Below, in pieces: positions 7,987-17,513 of a stretch of DNA of 64,000 bases (positions within the stretch are counted from its first letter, which is position 1; each line of letters starts with the position of its first letter). A program made the position numbers and the translations under genes. A model generated the notes under the pieces. It was not told the DNA's origin. It did not search any database and worked only from the letters and a program-made list of their open reading frames with translations. The DNA lies in assembly GCA_031291445.1 (NCBI GenBank), contig JARLJA010000031.1, positions 27,634-91,633 on the forward strand. Direction: 5' to 3'. This stretch comes from Xanthobacteraceae bacterium. Its GTDB lineage: Bacteria > Pseudomonadota > Alphaproteobacteria > Rhizobiales > Xanthobacteraceae.

Positions 7987-9585
7987 TCAGAAGGAGTAGC
8001 GCGCGCCGGCCGTCGGGGACACGTTCCAGGAGTTCAGGTAGCCGTTGACGAGGCCGCCCGCACCCGTGGTGTACATCACGCCGGCATACATATCGAAGTG
8101 CTTGGTGAAGACGTAATCGAGCACCAGCGAGGCCGAGTCGATATAGCCGCTGCAGGTGGGACTGTAGTTGGAGCTGCAGCCCGCGACACCGAAGCTCGTC
8201 TTCGTCGTGCTGGCGGCAGCGCCGGCCGGAGCCGAGGTCGTCACGGCGTTGATGGCGCCATTGCCATAGGAGTTCTGCCAGTAGTGGTAGTAGGCACCCT
8301 GGACCACGAGGTGGTCAGTTGCCTGCCACTTGGCGCCGATCCAGGCCATCTGCAGGATCTTGTCGTTCGGATAAGCGGCGTTGTTCACGAAGCTGAACGT
8401 CGTTCCGTAGTTGCTGACGAAGCCCGAATTGGCCGGGTTCGACGGATTGGCGAACTGCATCCACTCGTAGCCGGCCATCACCTCGAGCTTGACCGGACCG
8501 GTGAACTTGTACTTCGCCGTGACCATGGCGTCGGTGTTGTCGGAGAGCGTCGCGGCCAGCGAGTTCGGGCCGAACGCCGGAAGGGCGCCCGCCTGCTGTG
8601 TTGCGCTGAGCGGCGACGAAATACCGTTGATCATGCCCCGAATGCGAGCGCCCGTGGCATCGACGCTCAGACCCTGGTAGCTGAACCCAGCTGTACCCTG
8701 CAGGTCGTCGTGCACCCAGCTGGAGTTGCCGCTGTTGCCGTAATTGCCGACCTGGTACAGCACGCCGGCGTGCACCGGGCCGTAATTCCAGGTCCACTTG
8801 ATCGACTGGTCGAGACGGGCGACTTCGGTCGAACCACCGCCGCCGAAGGTGCCGGAGAAGCCGATCGGCGAGAACGCGTAGGAGGCGCCGTTCGGATCGT
8901 AGGCAATGATCTCGTCGAGCAGGAACGAGTTGTTGCGGCCGATGGTCACGGTGCCGTAGAGCGGCGACGACAGACCGACATAGGCCTGACCATTGAATGC
9001 TTGGCCGTTGCGGCTGGAGTCGCCGTTCGCGGTCCACGCCGACTGCGTCAGGCCGTTGTTCTGGTAGATCGATGCCTCACCATTGGGCAGCGTGCCCGAC
9101 ATCGGGTTGAAACCGGTTTCAATCTTGAAGATGCCGTTCAGGCCCGGCAGCAGTTCGGTCGACCCCTTCAGGCCGATGGTCGACTGCGACAGGCCGTTGG
9201 GGGTCGCCGCGAAGGTCGCGCGGTTGTTGCCCTTGGTGAGCCATTCGTTCACGCCCGACGGATCCAGGGCGTTGTAGGGCATGCCATGGGCCTGCCAGCC
9301 GTAGCCGACGTCGATGACGCCGTAGGCGCAAATGCCCTTCCAGCATAGCGAATCATCGACCGGCACGATCGGCGCAGCCTTCACAGGCATCGACAGGTCG
9401 GCGGCGCGCGCGTCGAGCAGCTTCTGGCGCTTCTCGATCGCGGCCAAGCGCTTGTTCAGCTCTTCGTTCTGCCTCTGGAGCGCCTTGGCTTCCGTCTTGA
9501 GGTCGGAGACCTCGTCCGCGTACGCAGCGCCGGCAAAACCGGCCAGGCTGAGCGCCGCTGCCGCGCAAAGTAGTTGCTTCTTCAT
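7987..9585 (-). CDS. Outer-membrane porin (Bradyrhizobium/Rhizobiales type)
   Basis: A 532-residue precursor. Residues 1-23 are a signal peptide ending AYA. Residues about 26-60 form a coiled coil (DLKTEAKALQRQNEELNKRL), a periplasmic spacer seen in these porins. The rest is glycine/aromatic-rich beta-barrel sequence ending in Phe (GARYSF), the outer-membrane assembly signal. It should form a general diffusion channel. The start ATG at 9585 has a GGGGA site upstream. A long, AT-rich leader precedes it (9586-10478), as is usual for highly expressed regulated porins, and a strong terminator follows. Confidence 0.88.
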   Translation of the reverse strand: MKKQLLCAAAALSLAGFAGAAYADEVSDLKTEAKALQRQNEELNKRLAAIEKRQKLLDARAADLSMPVKAAPIVPVDDSLCWKGICAYGVIDVGYGWQAHGMPYNALDPSGVNEWLTKGNNRATFAATPNGLSQSTIGLKGSTELLPGLNGIFKIETGFNPMSGTLPNGEASIYQNNGLTQSAWTANGDSSRNGQAFNGQAYVGLSSPLYGTVTIGRNNSFLLDEIIAYDPNGASYAFSPIGFSGTFGGGGSTEVARLDQSIKWTWNYGPVHAGVLYQVGNYGNSGNSSWVHDDLQGTAGFSYQGLSVDATGARIRGMINGISSPLSATQQAGALPAFGPNSLAATLSDNTDAMVTAKYKFTGPVKLEVMAGYEWMQFANPSNPANSGFVSNYGTTFSFVNNAAYPNDKILQMAWIGAKWQATDHLVVQGAYYHYWQNSYGNGAINAVTTSAPAGAAASTTKTSFGVAGCSSNYSPTCSGYIDSASLVLDYVFTKHFDMYAGVMYTTGAGGLVNGYLNSWNVSPTAGARYSF

Positions 9586-10478
9586 TTCCCCACACCCCTG
9601 GTTGGAACTTCAGCGCCGACCCATCGGCCGTCGCTCCTGGCTTCGTTCGACCTACCCCGCCGATCAAAACCATCGGAATTTCAGGCACATACCCAAAATC
9701 CAAGTGCAAAGTACAAAATCACGGCGCAGTCACGCCTAGACTTGTTCCCGTCACCTAGAAGTGAAGATATAGCCGACTCCCAGCAATTAAAAAAGATTTT
9801 AGTTTTGGCACTCCCTTCCCGCGAAATGCTGATTTGACCGTGCTTTTCAGGCAACATCGATTTGTATTTTGCATACCACGTTCCGGCCAAAGCTGGCAGA
9901 TTCGGAACGATACAGTCATATTCTAATAATACTATGGTCAAGTTATCGATATCAAAATATACATGATGTAAATGAAACTATAGATGTGTATATAAAATTG
10001 TCATAATTCACTATTTGCTTTATAATACTTTCAGGATCTCTTGCCACGTCATCGACCGCCCCATCTCGGCACGCCATTCCGGGTTCCGGGTGTCGATACA
10101 TCGAGCGTCCGGAAGGTGATTGCCCTGCTGTCATATTGATCACCCGGCACGCCGCCCCTCCAGGCCCACTCATCACCGCACCATCTGAGGTATATTGGTA
10201 ACGAGCCGGGGCTGATTCGCCCCTCCGCCGGGGTCTCAAGAACCACCGCCGGCGCCCCGGCCGACAGCCCTTGGTTTGCGAAACCAACCAGTTTACCGAC
10301 CGGGCGAAGGTCACCGGGGGAGCCGAAACTTGATTATGTTGCAGGGTGTTGCCGCAGGGGCACAGCATCGTCCCAAGGCTGGACACGAGTGGACAGATGG
10401 AAGATGAGTGGCGCAGAGCATCCCGGAACGCACCTCCGCCGACCGGGGTGAACTTTCGAGTGCCAATGGAGGAACGGG
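9586..10478. other. 893-bp AT-rich region without a gene
   Basis: No convincing gene is present. From about 9770 to 10035 the base composition drops sharply (runs such as AATTAAAAAAGATTTTAG and TCTAATAATACTATGG), then returns to GC-rich. A perfect stem TTGGTTT-GCG-AAACCAA lies at 10271-10287. The low-GC part probably holds the porin promoter and leader RNA; a regulatory RNA or a remnant of acquired DNA is also possible. Short frames here lack ribosome sites and protein-like composition. Confidence 0.5.
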
Positions 10479-10736
10479 ATGAAAGCTCTTCTATTCATCA
10501 GCACGGCGCTGCTCGCCGGCACCGGCGCCGCGCGGGCTCAGTCCAATGAGCCGACCCATTTCGGCATTCGATGGAGCCAGCCGGCCCGAGGGGTGGTGGT
10601 CGTTGTGCCGAACGACTTCCTCACCCCCTACACGCCCACCTTCATCCAGGACCGAAGCAGCCCGGTCTATCACCCGCGCAGCGCCGGCAATGGTCTCAGG
10701 CCCGACGACTGGCGCGACAGCATGAACGGCAACTGA
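10479..10736 (+). CDS. Small exported protein of unknown function (85 aa)
   Basis: An 85-residue precursor with a clear signal peptide (MKALLFISTALLAGTGAARAQ) and a mature part of about 64 residues rich in Pro, Arg and aromatic residues. The start is well supported by GGAGG seven bases upstream. No cysteine pair or lipobox is present, so a periplasmic soluble product is expected. The gene stands alone and converges on the solute-binding protein gene ending at 10768. No family recognised. Confidence 0.6.
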   Translation: MKALLFISTALLAGTGAARAQSNEPTHFGIRWSQPARGVVVVVPNDFLTPYTPTFIQDRSSPVYHPRSAGNGLRPDDWRDSMNGN

Positions 10737-10767
10737 GCCGGTTCGAACACGGCAATCGCATCACGCG

Positions 10768-11688
10768 CTACCGCGCGCCGGCCGGAGAGTCGTCCAGCAC
10801 GCGAAATGCGTCCTCGAGTTGCGGCGACAGCTGGACACCGAGCTTTTCGCCGGTCGGCAAACGCCCCAGGAACCATTTCCTGTAGAGCGGCAGCAGGTCC
10901 TGATTGGTGGCGAGCTTCCGCATGGCGTGCTCGACGACGGCGGCGAGCTGCGGGTCGCCTTTCCGGAACATGATCCCGTAGGGATCGTAAGAGAGGAAAT
11001 CACCGACCACCTGGAACCTGGCCTCGGCCTTGTGGGTCGCGATCAGGCCGTAAAGCAGGATGTCGTCGGTCGCGAAGGCATCGGCCTTGCCTTGCTCGAG
11101 CATCTGATAGGATTGCTCGTGATCATCGGCGGTCAGGATCGTCAGTCCAAGCGTCTCCTTTCGATCAAGTGCACGGACCGCCTGTTCGTTGGTCGTGCCC
11201 CTGGTGACGACGATGCTCTTGTGGGCGAGGTCCTGGACCGACTGGACCTGCGAGGTCCGGGAGACCATCAGCTTCGTCCCCGCGATGTAGATCACCGGCG
11301 AGAAGGCCACACGCGCGGCCCGCTCCACATTGGCCGTTGTCGAGCCGCATTCGAGGTCGACGTCTCCGTTGACGACGGCATCGATGCGGCTGCCCGACGT
11401 GACCTTGATGTAGCTGATCGAGAGCGCGGGCTCGTCGACCCGCTGGCCGATCTCGTCGACGATCGCCTCGCAGATCCCGATACTGTAGCCCACCGGCCGT
11501 CCTGCACGATCCAGAAACGAGAAGGGCGGCGAACTCTCGCGATAGCCGACGCGCACGACGTGGGTCCGCTTGATCCGGTCGAGTGCCTGCGACAGTTCGC
11601 CACCGTCCGCGGCCCGCGCGGCGCCAGCCGGCAAAGCCGCCAGAGCAGCGAACACGGCGGCGCCGATGCGCCCGAAACCCTTGCGCAT
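10768..11688 (-). CDS. Periplasmic amino-acid binding protein (SBP_bac_3, GltI-like)
   Basis: A 306-residue precursor with an N-terminal signal peptide (AAVFAALAALPAGAARA). The mature protein follows the family 3 solute-binding pattern: VVRVGYRESSPPFSFLD, VGYSIGICEAIVDEI, DLECGSTTANVERA, and a C-terminal YDPYGIMFRKGDP. Such proteins usually serve glutamate/aspartate ABC importers. Here no permease or ATPase is adjacent. The gene starts two bases after the stop of a DctA/GltP-type symporter, implying coupled translation. It may deliver ligand to a distant ABC permease or act with the symporter; neither can be decided from sequence. Confidence 0.85.
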   Translation of the reverse strand: MRKGFGRIGAAVFAALAALPAGAARAADGGELSQALDRIKRTHVVRVGYRESSPPFSFLDRAGRPVGYSIGICEAIVDEIGQRVDEPALSISYIKVTSGSRIDAVVNGDVDLECGSTTANVERAARVAFSPVIYIAGTKLMVSRTSQVQSVQDLAHKSIVVTRGTTNEQAVRALDRKETLGLTILTADDHEQSYQMLEQGKADAFATDDILLYGLIATHKAEARFQVVGDFLSYDPYGIMFRKGDPQLAAVVEHAMRKLATNQDLLPLYRKWFLGRLPTGEKLGVQLSPQLEDAFRVLDDSPAGAR

Positions 11689-11690
11689 CT

Positions 11691-12977
11691 CTAGGCCGGC
11701 ACCGGATCGCCCGGCACCGTATCCGGCGGCACCACGTCGTCGGGCCTGAGTCCGTGCTCGGCCGCCAGTTCGTTCTCCCATTTCGCCACCACCGCCGTCG
11801 CCAGCGTGTTGCCGATGACGTTGGTCGCGCTGCGCCCCATGTCCAGGAAGGTGTCGATGCCCATGATCATCAACAGCCCCGCTTCGGGAATGTCGAACTG
11901 CGCCAGCGTCGAGGCGATCACCACCAGCGAGGCGCGAGGCACCCCCGCCACGCCCTTCGATGTGATCATCAGCGTCGCCAGCATCGCGAACTGGGTGCCG
12001 AGCGACATTTCAATGCGATAGCTCTGGGCGATGAAGATGCTCGCGAAGGTGCAATACATCATCGTGCCGTCGAGATTGAAGGAATATCCGAGCGGCAGCA
12101 CGAAGGACGAGATCCTGTGCGACGCCCCGAACCGGTTGAGGCCCTCCAGCGTCTTCGGATAGGCCGCCTCCGAGCTTGCGGTCGAAAACGCGATCATCAG
12201 CGGCTCGCGGATGAGCTTCAGCAGGTGGGCATAGCGTGGGCCGATGACGAGGAAGCCGACGACGACAAGGAGGGCCCAGAGGATCAACAGCGAGGCGTAG
12301 AAGCCGCCCATGAAGACGACCAGCTTCCAGAGCACCCCAAGGCCGTTCTTTGCCACCGTCGCGGTCACCGCGGCCCACACCGCGACCGGCGCGAACAGCA
12401 TCACGTAGGAGGTGACCTTGAGCATCACGTGGGCGAGGTCCTCGATCATGCTCAACATCGGCTTGGAACGCTCGGGCATCGCTCCCAGCGCCACCGAGAA
12501 GAACACGGCAAACACCACGATCTGGAGGATCTCGTTCTGCGCCATGGCGTCGGCAATCGACGTCGGGACCAGATGGGTGAGGAATTTCTCGAGCGAAAAA
12601 GCCGACACCGGAAGCCCGGTCGACTGCGTCGCCGCCGGAAGCGTCCCGGGGAAGTTGGCGCCCGGCTGCAGAAGGTTGACCATCAAGAGGCCGAGCAGCA
12701 GCGAAACGAACGAGGCCGTCAGGAACCAGCCCATGGTCTTGGCGAAGATGCGCCCGAGCCGGGCACCACTTCCCATATGGGCAATGCCGCCGACCAGTGT
12801 CGCGAACACCAGTGGGGCAATGATCATCTTGATCAGGCGCAGGAACAGCATCGCGACGAGATTGACGCTGTAGGCGAGATCGGCGCGGTTGTCCGGGAGA
12901 TATTGATAGATCAGGGCTCCCATCACGACGCCGACCAGCATCGCGCCGAGAATCTGGCCCGTAAATTTGTTGGACAT
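11691..12977 (-). CDS. Dicarboxylate/amino acid:cation symporter (DctA/GltP family)
   Basis: A 428-residue inner-membrane protein of the DAACS family. Diagnostic parts are LIKMIIAPLVFATLVGGI near the N-terminus, the serine-rich re-entrant loop IAFSTASSEAAYP, YSFNLDGTMMY in helix 7, and DTFLDMGRSATNVIGN in helix 8, which holds substrate- and cation-binding residues. It takes up C4-dicarboxylates or acidic amino acids with H+ or Na+. A GAGGTGAT ribosome site supports the start at 12977. It is followed immediately by a periplasmic amino-acid binding protein gene, favouring glutamate/aspartate or related substrates. Confidence 0.85.
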   Translation of the reverse strand: MSNKFTGQILGAMLVGVVMGALIYQYLPDNRADLAYSVNLVAMLFLRLIKMIIAPLVFATLVGGIAHMGSGARLGRIFAKTMGWFLTASFVSLLLGLLMVNLLQPGANFPGTLPAATQSTGLPVSAFSLEKFLTHLVPTSIADAMAQNEILQIVVFAVFFSVALGAMPERSKPMLSMIEDLAHVMLKVTSYVMLFAPVAVWAAVTATVAKNGLGVLWKLVVFMGGFYASLLILWALLVVVGFLVIGPRYAHLLKLIREPLMIAFSTASSEAAYPKTLEGLNRFGASHRISSFVLPLGYSFNLDGTMMYCTFASIFIAQSYRIEMSLGTQFAMLATLMITSKGVAGVPRASLVVIASTLAQFDIPEAGLLMIMGIDTFLDMGRSATNVIGNTLATAVVAKWENELAAEHGLRPDDVVPPDTVPGDPVPA

Positions 12978-13143
12978 CAGAGATCACCTCATCCCGTGCC
13001 CCGGCCACCTCAGTATGAGGCAAATTCGCGTTTGGGCAACCGTCCCGATGGCGGCATGCGCGTGCCCGCATTCCGCGGCCCGGCCTCGATCGGCCGTGAC
13101 CGGGGCTCCGGGCAGGCCAGGTCGCCCGGCGGCGCGTTGGACT

Positions 13144-15036
13144 CTAGATCTCGATCTGGCCGCCGAGTTCGATCACCCGGCCAGGCGGGATGCTGAAGAA
13201 CTCGGTGGCGGCCAGCGCGTTGCGGTGCATCGCCTCGAACAGCTTGCTCCTGATCCGGCCGATCCCGTGCGCTTGCGCCGGCACGATCGTGACCCTGCCG
13301 ACGAAGAAGGAGGTATCCATCAGGTTGAATTGCATGTCCTCGTGCTCGGCGCCGCATTGTTCGAGCACCTTGGGAATGTTCGGCTGCTGCATGAACCCGC
13401 AGCGCACCACCATCGCATGAAAATTGTCGGCAAAATGCGTCAGTTCGAAGCGCCGGGCGTGCGGCACGCGCGGGTAGTTCTCGGTCACGACATGGAGCAG
13501 AACGATGCGCTGGTGCAGCACCTTGTTGTGCTTGAGGTTGTGCAGCAGCGGCACGGGAACGACGTCGGTCCGGCTCGTCATGTAGACCGCCGTTCCCGGG
13601 ACCCGCGCCTTGGTGTGGACCTGGCCGATGAAATCGGTGAGCGGCAGCGTGTCGCGCTCGAGCTTGAGCAGCATGGTGGCGCGGCCTCGCCGCCATGTCA
13701 TCATCAGGCTGAAGATCACGAATGCGACGACCAGCGGAAACCATCCCCCTTCCAGCACCTTCATCATGTTGGCGGTCACGAAGGAGAGGTCGACCAGGAC
13801 GAAGATCCCGGCAACCGCGACGCTCGACGCCAGGTTCCAGCCCCAGATTTCGCGCATTGCGAGGAACATCAGCCCCGAAGTCAGCAACATGGTGAGCGAA
13901 ACCGCGATGCCGAAGGCCGCGGCGAGATTGTCGGACGAGCGGAACGCCAGCGTCAACCCCAGCGTCAAAATCATCAGTGTCCAATTGACGAAGCCGACAT
14001 AGATCTGGCCGTAGCCCTCGGCCGAGGTCTGGGTGATATGCAGCCGGGGACACAGGCCGAGCTGGATCGCCTGCCGGGTCATCGAAAACGCGCCGCTGAT
14101 GATCGACTGGCTGGCGATGATGGTGGCGACGGTGGCCAGCGCCACCAGCGGCACCTGCAGGGCCTCCGGGCAGAGCGCGAAGAACGGATTGGCGCCGGCC
14201 GCAACCTCGCCATCGGCGACCACCGCGGCCTGGCCGGCATAGTTCAGCAGCAGCATGGGCAGGACCAGGCCGTACCACGCGGTGCGGATCGGCCGGGGCC
14301 CGAAGTGCCCCATGTCGGCATACAGCGCTTCGGCACCGGTCGCGCAGAGAAAGACCGCGCCGAGCACCAGGAAACCGGTGAATCCGTGGGTGAACAGATA
14401 GGTCAGCCCGTAGCGTGGATCGAGCGCCACCAGAACGCCGGGATGCCGCACCAACCCCGACAGCCCAAGCAGGCCGATGGTGATGAACCAGAACACCATG
14501 ATCGGACCGAACAGCTTGCCGATCCGCGCGCTGCCCTGGGACTGCAGCGCGAACAGCGCGACGAGGATGACGGCCGAAAACGGCACCACATAGGGCTCGA
14601 TCGCCGGAATCGGCGCCTTCAATCCCTCCAGCGCGCTCAGCACCGAGATCGCGGGCGTGATCGCGCCATCGCCGTAAAGCAGCGCCGCGCCGAGCACGCC
14701 CATGGCGATCACGCCGACGCGGGTGCCGTGCTTGATGCCGAGCAGCGACATCAGCGCCAGAATACCACCCTCGCCATCGTTGTCCGCGCGCATCACCACC
14801 GCGACGTATTTGATCGACGTGGTGATCACGAGCGTCCACACGATCAGCGACAGCATCCCGATCGCGACTTCGGCGGTCGCACCGCCGCCGGCCCACTCGA
14901 TCGCGGTCTTCATGGTGTAGAGCGGACTGGTGCCGATATCGCCGTAGACGACGCCGAGCGCACCCATTGCCAGGACTCCGAGGCTGCCGCGCGGCGCCTC
15001 ATGCTCGGACTCGGCGGCTACGGCCATGGTGGTCAT
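13144..15036 (-). CDS. kup: Low-affinity potassium transporter Kup
   Basis: A 630-residue KUP/HAK/KT family K+ uptake protein. The N-terminus has the family signature GVVYGDIGTSPLYTMKTA. About twelve membrane helices follow, then a hydrophilic C-terminal domain of about 170 residues (from about 460). It imports K+ with H+. The start at 15036 (MTTMAVAAESE) leaves a normal-length N-terminus; the ATG three codons later is an alternative. The dehydrogenase-like gene upstream ends 131 bases away, so a separate promoter is likely. Confidence 0.92.
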   Translation of the reverse strand: MTTMAVAAESEHEAPRGSLGVLAMGALGVVYGDIGTSPLYTMKTAIEWAGGGATAEVAIGMLSLIVWTLVITTSIKYVAVVMRADNDGEGGILALMSLLGIKHGTRVGVIAMGVLGAALLYGDGAITPAISVLSALEGLKAPIPAIEPYVVPFSAVILVALFALQSQGSARIGKLFGPIMVFWFITIGLLGLSGLVRHPGVLVALDPRYGLTYLFTHGFTGFLVLGAVFLCATGAEALYADMGHFGPRPIRTAWYGLVLPMLLLNYAGQAAVVADGEVAAGANPFFALCPEALQVPLVALATVATIIASQSIISGAFSMTRQAIQLGLCPRLHITQTSAEGYGQIYVGFVNWTLMILTLGLTLAFRSSDNLAAAFGIAVSLTMLLTSGLMFLAMREIWGWNLASSVAVAGIFVLVDLSFVTANMMKVLEGGWFPLVVAFVIFSLMMTWRRGRATMLLKLERDTLPLTDFIGQVHTKARVPGTAVYMTSRTDVVPVPLLHNLKHNKVLHQRIVLLHVVTENYPRVPHARRFELTHFADNFHAMVVRCGFMQQPNIPKVLEQCGAEHEDMQFNLMDTSFFVGRVTIVPAQAHGIGRIRSKLFEAMHRNALAATEFFSIPPGRVIELGGQIEI

Positions 15037-15166
15037 CGGAGGTCCCCGCGGGCAGGAGTTGCCAATCGAACGATTGGATTGAGCCAAACTGTGCCAGCGC
15101 AGCCGGCATCCGACAATACGAACCGCAGCGATTGGTCCCCCGCCCCCGGGTGAAGAATTGCACGGC

Positions 15167-16513
15167 CTAACGCGAAACGCGCCAGATGGTGCCGTTGCCG
15201 TCATCCGACACCAGGAGCGCGCCGTCATGCGCGACCGCCACGCCGACCGGACGCCCCCAGACCGCTCCCTCATCGATGACGAAGCCGGTCACAAAATCCT
15301 GGTATTCGCCGGTCGGAACGCCGTCCTTGATGCGAATGCGAACGATCTTGTAACCGGTTCGCCTCGACCGATTCCAAGAGCCGTGCAGGGCCAGGAAGGC
15401 ATCGCCGCGAAACTCGGGCGGAAAGGCGTCGCCGCGATAGAACGCCAGTTCGAGGGGCGCCGAATGAGGCTGCAGCAGGACATCCGGTACTGTAACACTG
15501 TCGCTGAGGTCGGGACGCTCGCCCTTATGCCGTGGATCCTCGTTGCTTCCGATGAAGTACCATGGCCAGCCATAGAACGCGCCCTCGCGAACGCGGGTCA
15601 CGTAGTCCGGAACGAGGTCGTCGCCGAGGCCATCGCGCTCGTTGGTCGCGCACCACACCGCACCGTTCATCGGCTGGACTGCCAGCCCGGAGCAGTTGCG
15701 AATACCGGTCGCGAACACCCGGCGGTTCTTGCCGTCGGGATCGAAGGCCAGAACGTCGGCCCGGTCGGTCTCCAGGCCCCAGCTCGCGCCGAGCGGGTGC
15801 CGGCTCGACCATGCCGCCAGCCCACCAGAAGGCGGCGCCATGCCCTCCGCGGCATTGCTGGCTGAGCCCACCGAAACCAGCATCCGCTTGCCGTCGGACG
15901 TAAAGGCGATGTCCCGCGTCGAATGTCCCGAGTGGTCCGGAAGATCCGCGACGACGGTTTCCGGCAGGCCTGCGGCCTCGAGGTCGCCGCTGCGATAGGG
16001 AAAGCGCACGACGCTGTCTGTATTGGCGACGTAAACCCACTTCGGATCGTCGCCGTCGGGAAAGAAGGCGATGCCGAACGGCTGCTTGAGGCCGCTCGCA
16101 TAGACCGCGTTCCTCACCGGCTGCGTGGCGCCAGCGGGCGCGCGCAGCACGCGGATGCGGCCGGCGCCTGTTTCGGCGACAAAGATGTCGCCGTTCGGCG
16201 CGACCCGCAGGATGCGAGGACCGCTCAGACCCTCGGCGAACAGGTCGATCCGGAAGCCCGCGGGAACCTGCGGCACGGCCGCTCGCGGCCGGGACACCAC
16301 GCGCGGCCCGTTCGCCACCGAGGGGGTGGCGCCGGGTTTCGGCAGGTCCTGGGGTCTGAGCAATCGGCTGGTCCCGGGACTGTCGAGACGCCAATCCCCG
16401 AACGCGCGCTGGCCGACCAGCGTCGGCGACTGCGCCGTCGCCGGCGCAATCGTGCAGGCGACAACGGACGAAAAAGCCACCGCAGTCAGGCCAAGGCTGT
16501 GCAATGTTGCCAC
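15167..16513 (-). CDS. PQQ-type sorbosone/glucose dehydrogenase-like beta-propeller protein
   Basis: A 448-residue exported protein (signal peptide ending APATAQ) with the six-bladed beta-propeller of soluble quinoprotein glucose dehydrogenase and L-sorbosone dehydrogenases. Repeated blade signatures are visible: GPRILRVAPNGDIFVAET, KQPFGIAFFPDGDDPKWVYVAN, STRDIAFTSDGKRMLVSVG and NCSGLAVQPMNGAVWCATNE. Family members oxidise aldoses in the periplasm using PQQ; many homologues have no known substrate. The GTG start at 16513 has a GGAG site at good spacing. No PQQ biosynthesis genes are in the window. Confidence 0.8.
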   Translation of the reverse strand: MATLHSLGLTAVAFSSVVACTIAPATAQSPTLVGQRAFGDWRLDSPGTSRLLRPQDLPKPGATPSVANGPRVVSRPRAAVPQVPAGFRIDLFAEGLSGPRILRVAPNGDIFVAETGAGRIRVLRAPAGATQPVRNAVYASGLKQPFGIAFFPDGDDPKWVYVANTDSVVRFPYRSGDLEAAGLPETVVADLPDHSGHSTRDIAFTSDGKRMLVSVGSASNAAEGMAPPSGGLAAWSSRHPLGASWGLETDRADVLAFDPDGKNRRVFATGIRNCSGLAVQPMNGAVWCATNERDGLGDDLVPDYVTRVREGAFYGWPWYFIGSNEDPRHKGERPDLSDSVTVPDVLLQPHSAPLELAFYRGDAFPPEFRGDAFLALHGSWNRSRRTGYKIVRIRIKDGVPTGEYQDFVTGFVIDEGAVWGRPVGVAVAHDGALLVSDDGNGTIWRVSR

Positions 16514-16655
16514 GCTTGCTCCACCACTGTCAGGTCATGCGGGGCGGTCACGCGCCACATGGCCCCGTCGCCGCATTTCGGGAACGCGTCCAGAGCACGA
16601 TCGTTTCAGACAGCCGGCCTCGGGTCCGGATCATGCTTCAGAGAATGATCATGTT

Positions 16656-17393
16656 TCAGAGAACAAGGCCGCCGTCGACGATCAGCGTCTGCCCGACGAT
16701 GTAGGAGGCCAGCGGCGACGCGAGAAACAGCGCGGCGCCGGCCATGTCGGCCGGGGTACCGAGGCGCCCGAGCGGAATCTGCTCCAATGCAGCCGCAAGC
16801 CGCTTGGGGTTGGCGGTCGTGACCCTGGTCAGCTTGCTCTCGACGAGACCGGGCGCGATGCCGTTGACGCGAATGCCGTCCGCGGCCCAGGCCTCGCCCA
16901 GCGTCCGGGTCAGGCCGACGGCCCCCGTCTTCGAGGCGTTGTAGGCCGGATTGCCCTTGGTCGAGTGAAAGGCCGCGGTCGAACTGACGATGATCAGAGC
17001 GCCCCTCGCGTGCATCAGCATCTCCTGGAACTTGATGGCGCAGGCCATCAGGCTCATCAGATTGACCTCGACCACCTTGCGGAAGCCCGCGAGCTCGAAC
17101 TCGCCGCGCTTGTAGAGTACCGTGCCCTGCGCCAGCACGAGAACGTCGAGACGATCGAACGGCACCGACCAGGTCTCGATCGCGCGCGAGTCGCTGACAT
17201 CGAGCTGGGCGTAACGCAGTCCGCTCAGGTCGGAGCCGTCCTCGCCGCGGTAGTCATCGGCGCTCGCGCGGGTGCCGACGACGTGAACGGTCGCGCCCCT
17301 GGTGCGGAAGGCGTGGGCAATGCCGTTGCCGATGCCGCTGGATCCCCCAACCACGAGCACCGTCTTGCCGCCGAAATCCAGGTCGTTTCCCAC
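16656..17393 (-). CDS. Short-chain dehydrogenase/reductase (SDR)
   Basis: A cytoplasmic NAD(P)-dependent oxidoreductase of about 245 residues. The Rossmann motif VVGGSSGIGNGIA, the LAQG core motif, the catalytic Ser (VSSTAAF) and the YNASK catalytic Tyr/Lys pair are all present, and the C-terminus ends VGQTLIVDGG. This is the classical SDR family; substrate unknown. The GTG at 17393 is chosen because AAGG lies eight bases upstream; a GTG at 17402 is also possible. It is downstream of an MHS-type transporter gene on the same strand (gap about 120 bases), so uptake followed by oxidation of one substrate is a reasonable guess. Confidence 0.85.
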   Translation of the reverse strand: MGNDLDFGGKTVLVVGGSSGIGNGIAHAFRTRGATVHVVGTRASADDYRGEDGSDLSGLRYAQLDVSDSRAIETWSVPFDRLDVLVLAQGTVLYKRGEFELAGFRKVVEVNLMSLMACAIKFQEMLMHARGALIIVSSTAAFHSTKGNPAYNASKTGAVGLTRTLGEAWAADGIRVNGIAPGLVESKLTRVTTANPKRLAAALEQIPLGRLGTPADMAGAALFLASPLASYIVGQTLIVDGGLVL

Positions 17394-17513
17394 AGCAGTC
17401 ACCTTTTTTGTTGGCCGCTCTTCTTCCCCGCGCCGGCCGCAGGCCCCTCGGGGTTCGAATCAGTCTAGCGAAAAGCAGGCCGCGCGCGAGGGGGACAAAC
17501 CGGAACCCGCGCC

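Noticed and set aside
9681-9941. 86-residue minus-strand frame in the AT-rich leader
   Set aside because: No ribosome site, no homology recognised, composition explained by low GC.
16575-16655. Possible copy of the GAGCATGATC palindromic repeat (GAGCACGATCG...CGGATCATGCTTC)
   Set aside because: Arms are imperfect and the inner stem is missing; at most a decayed copy.
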